Part shown: piece after piece, positions 25,790 through 33,231 of the stretch
How positions within the stretch are numbered: position 1 is the first letter of the stretch
How the letters are laid out: each line of letters begins with the position of its first letter
Origin: a virus
Virus record (IMG/VR): IMGVR_UViG_3300028394_000120
Coordinates: 1 to 45,377 of that record
Reading direction: 5' to 3' (one strand)
Length of the DNA: 45,377 nt
Position numbers and translations under genes: made by a program
The notes under the pieces: model-generated
What the model was told of the DNA's origin: nothing
Databases searched by the model: none
The model's input: the letters and a program-made list of their open reading frames with translations, nothing else

Positions 25790-28738
25790 ATGACATTTTT
25801 TTACAATCTCAACGACAAACTAAACGCAATTCGCGAGAAGCCAGAAACCACACACGGTCAGTTAAATGAACGTGACATGGGCAAGCACAACAACAAGACC
25901 ACTGGGTTTGATGCCTTGGCAAAAAAAGCCGGCAAAGAATACGGTAGCAAGGCCGCTGGTGAGCGTGTGGCGGGTGCTCAGTTCCAAAAGATGAAAAAAT
26001 CTGGCAAACTAGAAGAAGAAGGCATGAGCCGTGCGGCCAAAGGCTATGAGAAGTATGGCAAAGAAGGCATGCAGGCCCTGGCCAAGGCTGGACGTGAAGG
26101 CAAGGCACTGGATCCAGTTCGTGCCAAGTATGACAAGTATGATAAAGACCAAGTCAATGAACTCAGTACTGACCTATTAAAACGTGCAAGGGACAAGGCA
26201 GGTATGAAATATGCTGATGCTGACGATCGCCGAGATCAAAAAGCATCTGACAAATACAATAGACTAGATGACAAGTTCAATAGTGCCTTGCGTAAAAAAC
26301 AAAAAGACATGGACGAGGGCATGGGTGATGTGGCCAAGCGAGTTGGCAGTGCAGTCAAGAAAGTTGGCGGCGCTGTGATGAACCGCCTGGGCCATGGTGA
26401 CGATCAATCCATGCGCAAAGACTTGCAACGCAAGATGGGCATGCCACAAACTGGCAAGAAGCCACAAGAACTTGATGAACTAAGTTCTGAGTTGCTAAAC
26501 AGAACTAGAAATGCGGCAAACCGACGTAGTGTAAAATTTGATAATGAAGTTGACCGTATAAAAAGTAAATTGGTTAAACAAAGTGATGATCCTGAAATGG
26601 CATTGATTCCTGGGTACAATAAAGCAAGCCAACACTATGCAGATTTATCCAATAAAACCAGTGTCCATAAAGCCAATATGAACGATAAAATGCATGCTCA
26701 AAAGTTAGCATCACAGATGCCAGCAAAAATGAGAAATGCTGCCATGGCTGAAGAAGACGGTGCGCCAATGACACCTAAACAAAAGTCATTTGCTAAACTT
26801 GCACCTCCCAAAGACAAAATTACTTTTGCCGACAAGATTGCCGGCGCCAAGAAAGAAGTTGATGAGATGTTGGGTGACGTGGCTGCTGAAGCCATCAAAA
26901 GCGCACTTAGTCCCAAGCAAAAGAAAATTGACATGAACAAGAACGGCAAACTAGATGCCAACGACTTTGCTATGTTGCGCAAAGGCGGCAACAAGCAAGT
27001 GGCTGACGAAGGCTTTCCGACTGTGGACAGCGCCCGTGATGAAATGCGCAAACGCAAAGTTGGCGATGTCACACACGGTGACAAGCATGACACACAAGAA
27101 GTTCCTGGCGGCCGCAGAGTAACACGCAGAGTTGATCCCAACACAGGTTATTCAGTAGGTGCTGATAGTGATGAGCCAGCCGCAGGTGAAAAGCGCGGAC
27201 GCGGTCGTCCAAAAGGTGCTGACAAAGGCCCTGAGCGTGTGACCAGCAAGGCTACCAAACACAAAGGCGGTCGCAAAACCAACGAAGCCGATCTTGGAAA
27301 CGTCGCTGGTTACTACAAAGAAACTCAGGATGTAAAGAAACTTACAAACTGGTTAGAAAAAAACGCCGGTTTGCCAAGAAATTCTCCACTTTATTTTGAC
27401 GACGTTGACCTTGTATACGGCGACAAAACTATTGTTCCCGGTGCCTTGGTCAATCCCAAATTAACATTCAATGATTTGTTAACTGCTGTTGTGCAAGCCT
27501 TAAAACAAGACATGGCGGAAGGTGATCTTGATATCATAGATCGTGGTGAGTATGATCAAGAAGGCGACATGGCCAAAGACAGTATTAAAACTGTGGTGCG
27601 TCATGCACAAGCCCTGGAAAAGATCCTGGGCGACAATGACAACCTGCCAGAATGGGTACAATCCAAGTTGGCCAAGATCGAAAGCATGATGACTGCTGTG
27701 GACGACTACATGCAGAACCAAGAGGACGACGAAATGGCCATGGGCGAAGAAAAAACTTCTACCCGTGACAACCGTGCTGAACGTGCAGGCCGCAAGGTTG
27801 CCAAAGACATTGAGTATGATGAGAAAAAGAAAGATGGCATTCACGGCAAGAAGCGTGGATCCGAAGATACCAAAGCAGAAAAAGCCGGCAAGAAAGTCAC
27901 CAAAGACATTGAATACGACGAGAAGAAAAAGAAAGTCAAAGAGCAAGGCGGAACTGACACTCCCACAGCATCAAGTGGCTTCGGGTTTGGACAAGGCATT
28001 TATGACTCCATGAATCGTGAACTAGAAAGCATGATCTCTGAAAGCATGAATATCAGCATGAGCATGAACACTGACGCCACAGGCGGCCCAAGTCGGAGCG
28101 TGACTGTGACTGCCACTGATGACGATGCCATGAAACTGGGCGAGTTGTTGAAAAATGCCGGCCTAGGCGGCGATCATGACATGGGCGGCCAAGCACCTGG
28201 CGCCGAAATAGAAGTACACGGTGCAGAAGGCATTGCTGATCAAATACGTCAAGCAGTTGATGATGATCATGGCCACGACGACGAAGTGTGCGATGCATGT
28301 GGTCAAGAAGACTGCGGCTGCGAAACAGTTGACGAAGCCTATGGCGATGACGTTGTAAGCCAAAATTCACCTGATTATCCTACCAACACTGAAACTGCAC
28401 AAGATAGTTTTGAATATTCGGGTGGATTAAACGGTCCTAAATCAACTGGACAAACAACTATTCCTGTGATTGCCAGCCAGGACGAGCGTCAACACACATA
28501 CGAAGATGATCAAGAACTTCATAGAATGATGGAAATGGCCGGTGTCAAGAAAAAAGAAGTTGACGAAGAAAAAACTGAAGAAGGCAACTTGTTTACAAAA
28601 GGCCTTGCAGATAATGACGTCAAAGTTGGAGAAAAAATTCCAGGCACAAATGCTGTCAAGAAAAAAGATATTGACGAAGGCATTCTTGCTTCCACTGCTA
28701 ATCTTTGGAAACAATACAAAGGACAATACGGAGTATAA
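25790..28738 (+). CDS. Large charged candidate internal/scaffold protein (982 aa)
   Basis: A very hydrophilic Lys/Asp/Glu/Gly-rich protein, probably multi-domain with disordered linkers. Visible parts: YEKYGKEGMQALAKAGREGK at about 85-104; twin (V/L)-x-ELS-x-x-LL-x-R-x-R motifs at about 121 and 228; a canonical EF-hand loop D381-x-N-x-N-G-x-L-x-x-N-D392; an AT-hook KRGRGRPKG at 468-476; an LPEWVQSKLAKIESMM helix near 620; a duplicated block AGxKVxKDIEYDEKKK at about 663-682 and 696-715; and a Cys cluster C834-x2-C837-x4-C842-x-C844. Many L/I/V-x-E sites could be cut by a prohead protease. A role in the head interior, as core/scaffold or ejected DNA-binding protein, is inference. The start has GAGGATAATACA upstream. 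Confidence 0.7.
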   Translation: MTFFYNLNDKLNAIREKPETTHGQLNERDMGKHNNKTTGFDALAKKAGKEYGSKAAGERVAGAQFQKMKKSGKLEEEGMSRAAKGYEKYGKEGMQALAKAGREGKALDPVRAKYDKYDKDQVNELSTDLLKRARDKAGMKYADADDRRDQKASDKYNRLDDKFNSALRKKQKDMDEGMGDVAKRVGSAVKKVGGAVMNRLGHGDDQSMRKDLQRKMGMPQTGKKPQELDELSSELLNRTRNAANRRSVKFDNEVDRIKSKLVKQSDDPEMALIPGYNKASQHYADLSNKTSVHKANMNDKMHAQKLASQMPAKMRNAAMAEEDGAPMTPKQKSFAKLAPPKDKITFADKIAGAKKEVDEMLGDVAAEAIKSALSPKQKKIDMNKNGKLDANDFAMLRKGGNKQVADEGFPTVDSARDEMRKRKVGDVTHGDKHDTQEVPGGRRVTRRVDPNTGYSVGADSDEPAAGEKRGRGRPKGADKGPERVTSKATKHKGGRKTNEADLGNVAGYYKETQDVKKLTNWLEKNAGLPRNSPLYFDDVDLVYGDKTIVPGALVNPKLTFNDLLTAVVQALKQDMAEGDLDIIDRGEYDQEGDMAKDSIKTVVRHAQALEKILGDNDNLPEWVQSKLAKIESMMTAVDDYMQNQEDDEMAMGEEKTSTRDNRAERAGRKVAKDIEYDEKKKDGIHGKKRGSEDTKAEKAGKKVTKDIEYDEKKKKVKEQGGTDTPTASSGFGFGQGIYDSMNRELESMISESMNISMSMNTDATGGPSRSVTVTATDDDAMKLGELLKNAGLGGDHDMGGQAPGAEIEVHGAEGIADQIRQAVDDDHGHDDEVCDACGQEDCGCETVDEAYGDDVVSQNSPDYPTNTETAQDSFEYSGGLNGPKSTGQTTIPVIASQDERQHTYEDDQELHRMMEMAGVKKKEVDEEKTEEGNLFTKGLADNDVKVGEKIPGTNAVKKKDIDEGILASTANLWKQYKGQYGV

Positions 28739-28739
28739 T

Positions 28740-28910
28740 ATGACCACACAACCTTTTACCACAGCATTGACAACACCCCCTGTTATCAATCCACATAGTC
28801 CTGCCACTGGCGGTTACAAACAACAACCAGTGTACATTCCCGGTGTGTTGGATCAAACACGCAACTTGTTTCAACCAGTTGTGAGTGAACCACCCAAGGA
28901 CACAAAATAA
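28740..28910 (+). CDS. Small hypothetical protein (56 aa)
   Basis: A 56-codon gene with GGAG 9 nt before its ATG, starting 1 nt after the preceding stop. The product is Pro/Thr-rich and probably extended (TTPPVINPHSP, QQPVYIPGVLDQTRNLFQP). There is no helix-rich, membrane or metal motif. Its stop overlaps the next ATG by one base, so it is part of the same late unit. Function is unknown. Confidence 0.6.
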   Translation: MTTQPFTTALTTPPVINPHSPATGGYKQQPVYIPGVLDQTRNLFQPVVSEPPKDTK

Positions 28911-29239
28911 TGCCTGCTGTTCAAGTTGTCAACGCTGTATCCAACGTGGCTTGGACTACAGACAAGGTAGAAATTGCTACCACGTTGGCCAACGTTACAT
29001 TCCAAGTTAGTTTGACACAAACTCAATACATACAGGCCAATGGTGTGCCGGTGAACACCACCATGCCCACAGGCAACTTGTATGCCAATGCCATTGTGGT
29101 ACCAGGTAATACCGTGCAACAGTACTATATCGGAGCCGGCAACTACCTTAACATTGTTACAGGCAATGCATTCACAGCCACAGCACTAGGTACTGCCACA
29201 TCCGGCACAAGTGGTGTGTACGGCTCAACTTCGAGTTAA
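28910..29239 (+). CDS. Conserved beta-rich virion-region protein (109 aa)
   Basis: A 109-residue protein low in charge and rich in Val/Thr/Asn: VQVVNAVSNVAWTTDKVEIATTLANVTFQV, then VPGNTVQQYYIGAGNYLNIVTG and a Gly/Ser/Thr tail. The pattern suggests a small all-beta fold such as a capsid decoration or fibre-associated protein; this is inference. It is coupled to the 56-aa gene upstream and followed within 2 nt by the first CTS-like gene. Confidence 0.65.
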   Translation: MPAVQVVNAVSNVAWTTDKVEIATTLANVTFQVSLTQTQYIQANGVPVNTTMPTGNLYANAIVVPGNTVQQYYIGAGNYLNIVTGNAFTATALGTATSGTSGVYGSTSS

Positions 29240-29241
29240 TC

Positions 29242-29610
29242 GTGCGAGCACAAGAGTTTGTTACTGAAATGCGTCAGGGAAAATTAAGCACCCGTAATCA
29301 AAGTGCCACGGTGGGCCTTAATTTGTTTAGTGACAGTGAAAAAGCCAACAGTGACTATACTCTCAATCGTGTGATGATGGCCGTGGCCATGGCCGACGGA
29401 TCTAATAAACCAATCAAGATGGATGGCAAGAGTTGGGTAGGAAAAAAACGCACAGCAAGCCCTTATACTGAAGTTGAGCAACGAATGCTCATACAAGCAT
29501 ACAAGGCAGCTGGGGCAGATTATGAAGATCTAAATCACGGCGATTTTGACAGTGAAGAACATCCTGCGGTAAACACCACTAGTCCCATTGAAGCATTTAA
29601 AGGCTACTGA
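29242..29610 (+). CDS. Candidate internal head protein with CTS-like N-terminus (122 aa, GTG start)
   Basis: The GTG start gives MRAQEFVTE, a 9-residue leader like the T4 internal-protein capsid-targeting sequence (MKTYQEFIAE). It ends in a V-x-E variant of the prohead protease site. The rest is a small alpha-helical domain with basic patches (NRVMMAVAMADGSNKPIKMDGKSWVGKKRT, YTEVEQRMLIQAYKAAGADYEDL). The C-terminus PAVNTTSPIEAFKGY is almost the same as that of the next protein although the middles differ. No ribosome site is obvious; translation may be coupled to the gene ending 2 nt upstream. Confidence 0.65.
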   Translation: MRAQEFVTEMRQGKLSTRNQSATVGLNLFSDSEKANSDYTLNRVMMAVAMADGSNKPIKMDGKSWVGKKRTASPYTEVEQRMLIQAYKAAGADYEDLNHGDFDSEEHPAVNTTSPIEAFKGY

Positions 29611-29990
29611 TGAGAGCACGAGAATTTATCACTGAAGAAGCAACATTGCCTCCTGAACTGGCAGATCCCATGAATCATGTGTTTGTGTTACCAGGGGTGC
29701 AGTCCAGTGACCCTTATCAAATATATCGTCTGGGTGTGGCCATGGCTCGAGCCAGAAGTGATGCCGGCACACAAGATCCCATACCCAACATGCCTGCTTG
29801 GTCAGCACAAGCCGCATTTGGCGAAGATGCTGTGATTGCTGGATTCAATGCCTCAGTAGAGCCAGTTATTGATCAAGCATTGAAAATGGCCGGCCTGCCT
29901 GTTAAAAAGGTACAGATAAGTACCCCCAACAGTTTAGAACCAGCCTCGGTCAATCACACCAGCCCAGTAAAACCCTTCAACGGTTACTAA
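29610..29990 (+). CDS. Candidate internal head protein with CTS-like N-terminus (126 aa)
   Basis: MRAREFITE at residues 1-9 matches the T4 capsid-targeting sequence pattern and ends in a perfect I-x-E cleavage site. The middle is a compact helical domain (DPYQIYRLGVAMARARSD, WSAQAAFGEDAVIAGFNAS, VIDQALKMAGLPVKKVQIS). The C-terminus ASVNHTSPVKPFNGY pairs with that of the previous protein. The start codon overlaps the previous stop (TGATG). The two genes look like cargo modules with common ends and unrelated bodies. Confidence 0.65.
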   Translation: MRAREFITEEATLPPELADPMNHVFVLPGVQSSDPYQIYRLGVAMARARSDAGTQDPIPNMPAWSAQAAFGEDAVIAGFNASVEPVIDQALKMAGLPVKKVQISTPNSLEPASVNHTSPVKPFNGY

Positions 29991-29997
29991 CTAAATA
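29991..29997 (+). promoter_or_regulatory. Late promoter box CTAAATA for the nuclease gene
   Basis: CTAAATAG lies directly after the preceding stop and 25 nt before the ATG at 30023. The leader contains an AAAGG ribosome site. Confidence 0.55.
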
Positions 29998-30022
29998 GTA
30001 GCATATTACAAAAGGCTACACA

Positions 30023-30841
30023 ATGAAAAAAATATTAACCGTGGTCTTGCTACTCACAGCAGGACTAGCACAAGCCTGGGATCAACGTGCTCCTAATCCT
30101 GTACAGGCATGTCAAGTACACTCACCTTATGGATTTGCCATAGTCAATCGTCCGGTACAAGCAATTTGCCGTGAAGCGTATCTTGTGGCATATGATGCAC
30201 CTGTTAAGATTCCTGCTTATGTGGCATATACACTACTACCACAAAACGCACTAGGATGCTTTCCGCGCACTAATGCATTTGTAGCAGACCAAAGCCTAGG
30301 TGGCACAGGTGCCAGACCAGATGACTATGCAGGCACAGGCTACGACAAAGGACATGCCGCTCCTGACGGTGACTTGAGTTGGTCAGCACAAGTGGAATAT
30401 GAAAGTTTCTTGATGACCAACATGTATCCGCAACACGGATCATTAAATCGTGGTATTTGGAAACTGTTGGAAACAGCAGTTCGCGGATGGACGGTGCAAC
30501 TAAACCAACCTTTCACAATTTATGTAGGTGCATTGTATGGTGCCGGTGACCCCACAATTGGCAACGGTGTTATTGTACCACATGGCTTCTACAAGATTGT
30601 TATCAACAACACAACCAAGCAGGCCGCAGGTTGGGTATTCCCACATACCAAGCCCTATGTTAACCTGGGCAACGACTTGACTGTGTTCCGCCGGCCCATT
30701 GCAGAAATAGAAAAAGTAGCAGGGGTTGACTATAAGTTTCCCCCAGGTGTTACGGAAGTACAACCTGGCAAAGAATGGCCAGTGGATTTTGGTGCATTGA
30801 CCAATGCCAAACGTGCCCGGTGTGGTCGCAATGCGGAATAA
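30023..30841 (+). CDS. Exported DNA/RNA non-specific endonuclease (NucA/Serratia type)
   Basis: A 272-residue protein with a clear Sec signal peptide (MKK, hydrophobic core, ALAQA-like cleavage end near residue 19). The nuclease motif is YDKGHAAPDGD, with general-base H111; the usual DRGH reads DKGH here. The metal-binding part MTNMYPQHGSLNRGIWKLLE (N133, N142, E150) fits the family very well. Four Cys (in QACQ, AICRE, LGCFPR, RARCGRN) could form disulfides after export. The enzyme cuts DNA and RNA without sequence preference. An exported nuclease among head genes is unusual; possible roles are digestion of DNA in the periplasm or outside the cell, or nucleotide scavenging. It has its own late box and AAAGG site. 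Confidence 0.9.
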   Translation: MKKILTVVLLLTAGLAQAWDQRAPNPVQACQVHSPYGFAIVNRPVQAICREAYLVAYDAPVKIPAYVAYTLLPQNALGCFPRTNAFVADQSLGGTGARPDDYAGTGYDKGHAAPDGDLSWSAQVEYESFLMTNMYPQHGSLNRGIWKLLETAVRGWTVQLNQPFTIYVGALYGAGDPTIGNGVIVPHGFYKIVINNTTKQAAGWVFPHTKPYVNLGNDLTVFRRPIAEIEKVAGVDYKFPPGVTEVQPGKEWPVDFGALTNAKRARCGRNAE

Positions 30842-30908
30842 CGAGTACCCGGTATTACCGCCCGACGATGGATACGATCGACATCGTAATCCCTACAGCC
30901 CGGTGTAA
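30831..30908 (+). CDS. Possible 25-codon peptide gene upstream of the radical SAM pair
   Basis: This short frame starts inside the last codons of the nuclease gene and encodes MRNNEYPVLPPDDGYDRHRN plus PYSPV, a Tyr/Pro/Asp-rich peptide. It fills most of an otherwise unexplained 102-nt gap. Supporting points are its position before two peptide-modifying-type enzymes and the tight overlap normal for this genome. Against it, the ribosome site is weak (GGTGTGG) and an ORF this short can occur by chance. I list it as possible only. Confidence 0.3.
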   Translation: MRNNEYPVLPPDDGYDRHRNPYSPV

Positions 30909-30932
30909 ATGTAGCATCGCAAAATTGGGCAT

Positions 30933-30939
30933 GTAAATA
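30933..30939 (+). promoter_or_regulatory. Late promoter box GTAAATA, 4 nt from the radical SAM ATG
   Basis: The sequence reads TGTAAATACTAC-ATG, leaving no space for a ribosome site. This is the same spacing as at 13633, 18451 and 24640. Confidence 0.55.
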
Positions 30940-30943
30940 CTAC

Positions 30944-32083
30944 ATGAGCAATTTCTACTGTGCGGCACCCTGGCGTGGCCTGCACATCAATCCCCAAGGC
31001 AATGTCAAAACCTGTTGCGCAGGCAATCCCAACATGTTGGGTAACCTCAATGCCAACACCATTGAAGAAATCTTAAACACTGATTTAATGGCAGAAATAC
31101 GTGCCAGCCTAGCACAAGGTCAGCCGCATGAGTATTGCAGTAATTGTGTAAAAGCCGAACGCTTTGGCGCAGACTCGGAACGTGCCTGGCACAACCGTGT
31201 GAATCCCAACTTTGATTATGCCCTAGCAGGTGACCGATATCACTATCCTGTGATATTTGATGTGCGTTGGAACACAACCTGTAACTTGAGTTGTAACTAC
31301 TGTGGGCCCGGTTGTTCTAGTAAATGGGCTAGTATAAAAAACGTGCCATTCCGATCAGGCACAAGACCCTACTATGAACAAGTGTGTGACTTTCTTGAGC
31401 AACATCATGAACACATACACGAAGTGGCCTTGGTCGGAGGCGAACCATTATTATTGCCCGAAAACGAACGCTTGCTAGATGTCATTCCTGAAAGTGCCAT
31501 AGTAACACTGATCACAAATATGAATGTTGATCTGGAAAAAAATAAAATATTTAAAAAACTTACCCAGAGACGTAATGTAGGCTGGTCCATGAGTTTTGAC
31601 AACACGGGTGATAGACTAGAATATGTACGTCACGGTGCTGACTGGAAGTTGTTGCAACACAATATACAAACAGTTAAATATCTCATGAAGAACAATGGCC
31701 ATTGGGGCGGCATACACGCTGTATACAATATTTACAGTGCCACACGACTTTGTGAGTTTAGGCAGTTTGCCCAAGATACTGGCACCACAGTGCTGTGGCA
31801 AAATTTATTCCAACCAGATTATCTTGATCCGTTCCAACATGGACCCGAAGTGGCTGAGTTGGCCAGCCGGGAAATCGATCGATTCTATGAGATGGACATT
31901 GCTACCCCAGCAGAGCGACAGTTCTTTGATCAAGCAAGAGACAAGTACAGTCAATCAGAGCCCAATCCTGAGATACAACAAAACTTTCGTAAACATATTC
32001 ATGACAACGAAACTGTGTTCCATCCAGACAAATCGGGAGATTTTGTACGACTATGGCCAGAATTGGAATTCCTATGCAAATAA
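30944..32083 (+). CDS. Twitch-domain radical SAM protein 1 (379 aa)
   Basis: A radical SAM enzyme with an N-terminal twitch (half-SPASM) cluster domain: C6 in YCAAPWRGLHINPQGNV, C24/C25 and C65-x2-C68 (YCSNC) could bind an auxiliary Fe-S cluster. The radical SAM triad is C113-x3-C117-x2-C120 (CNLSCNYC), followed by the SAM-binding GGEP at about 165-168 and an SFDN segment on a later strand. Such enzymes make a 5'-deoxyadenosyl radical and often modify peptides. The substrate is unknown. No ribosome site is seen; a late box ends 4 nt before the ATG. The next gene is a homologue, so the pair arose by duplication or acts together. Confidence 0.88.
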   Translation: MSNFYCAAPWRGLHINPQGNVKTCCAGNPNMLGNLNANTIEEILNTDLMAEIRASLAQGQPHEYCSNCVKAERFGADSERAWHNRVNPNFDYALAGDRYHYPVIFDVRWNTTCNLSCNYCGPGCSSKWASIKNVPFRSGTRPYYEQVCDFLEQHHEHIHEVALVGGEPLLLPENERLLDVIPESAIVTLITNMNVDLEKNKIFKKLTQRRNVGWSMSFDNTGDRLEYVRHGADWKLLQHNIQTVKYLMKNNGHWGGIHAVYNIYSATRLCEFRQFAQDTGTTVLWQNLFQPDYLDPFQHGPEVAELASREIDRFYEMDIATPAERQFFDQARDKYSQSEPNPEIQQNFRKHIHDNETVFHPDKSGDFVRLWPELEFLCK

Positions 32084-33231
32084 CTGACAGCCCTACATTT
32101 TGCTCAGCGCCTTGGACCAGTTTGAACATTGATCAATCCGGGCATGTTAGTCCTTGTTTCCATTGTGTAGAGATGGTGGGAAACAACAAAAAAGACACAA
32201 TACAAAACATCATTCGAGGCCCTATATTAACAAGCATGAGAGAAACCATGGCTCGTGGTGAATGGCACCCAGGATGCAGTTGGTGCAAAAGTCTTGAAGA
32301 AACAACAGGTTCAAGTGGCAGGACGGTGCGCCATGCTGACCAAAGTACACTAACAGAGATTGACAAAGATTTAGATTTTTTTGAATTACAACATCTTGTG
32401 GTCAACTGGAGTAATTTGTGTAACTTATCTTGTGTGTATTGTAATCCTGAAACCAGCACAGCCTGGCAAAGCGTCAAGAAAATACCTATCAATCATGTTA
32501 AAAATGAGCATGAGGACTTGATTGCACTTGCAAAAACACAAGGCCATAACATACACGGACTCAGTCTAGGTGGCGGAGAACCACTATTGCAAAAAGGCCT
32601 GGCTGATTTTTTAGATCACCTTGATCCCAACAAAGTCAATGTCATGGTCACAACCAATCTCAGTGTGAACATTGTCACAAACCCTATATACCAAAAACTC
32701 AAGACTTGGCCACGTGTGGAGTGGATGGTGAGTTTTGACAATGTTGAGGCTGACAAGTTTGAATATGTTCGCAACGGAGCACAATGGACAACACTAACTG
32801 CCAACCTTGACACTATGAATCAAGATTCACAAACAATCAAAGCACACCCGGCCTACAGCATATACAATGCATTTGATTTGATTTCATATTATGAATTCTG
32901 TACAGCCCGATCTTTAGAAATTTACTGGTGCGAACTCATGCATCCTTATGATCTAGATGCAAGACGACTGCCTGAACAACTGCGATTGCAGGCAATGTCT
33001 CAAATTGATCAAGTGACAGAACGCTGGGGCCACCACATTAATTTAGGAATACACACGCTACAAAACTATCGCAAGCAGTTACAGGATAACACTTATGTCA
33101 AAGATATCAACAAGTATAAACCTGAGGTGTTGAAGTTTCATCAAAAAATAGAAACTGAACTAAACAAAACAACGCATTTTGTTGACCTATGGTCAGAACT
33201 TGCAGAAGGAATCAAACATGGATTCGTTTAA
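32074..33231 (+). CDS. Twitch-domain radical SAM protein 2 (385 aa)
   Basis: Homologue of the preceding gene, overlapping its end by 10 bp. N-terminal twitch Cys residues are C10 (FCSAPWTSLNIDQSGHV), C28-x2-C31 (CFHC) and a later GCSWC. The radical SAM triad is C116-x3-C120-x2-C123 (CNLSCVYC), with GGGEP at about 167-171 and VSFDNVEADKFEYVRNGAQW matching SFDNTGDRLEYVRHGADW of the first copy. Similarity is clear along the whole length but divergent, so the duplication is old. An ATG at 32053 is also in frame; 32074 keeps the twitch Cys at the usual distance from the N-terminus. Confidence 0.87.
   Translation: MQITDSPTFCSAPWTSLNIDQSGHVSPCFHCVEMVGNNKKDTIQNIIRGPILTSMRETMARGEWHPGCSWCKSLEETTGSSGRTVRHADQSTLTEIDKDLDFFELQHLVVNWSNLCNLSCVYCNPETSTAWQSVKKIPINHVKNEHEDLIALAKTQGHNIHGLSLGGGEPLLQKGLADFLDHLDPNKVNVMVTTNLSVNIVTNPIYQKLKTWPRVEWMVSFDNVEADKFEYVRNGAQWTTLTANLDTMNQDSQTIKAHPAYSIYNAFDLISYYEFCTARSLEIYWCELMHPYDLDARRLPEQLRLQAMSQIDQVTERWGHHINLGIHTLQNYRKQLQDNTYVKDINKYKPEVLKFHQKIETELNKTTHFVDLWSELAEGIKHGFV

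Noticed and set aside
25809-28807. Many minus-strand frames opposite the 982-aa gene
   Set aside because: Shadows of a Lys/Glu/Asp-rich gene (Phe/Leu/His-rich products), without starts or neighbours that support them.
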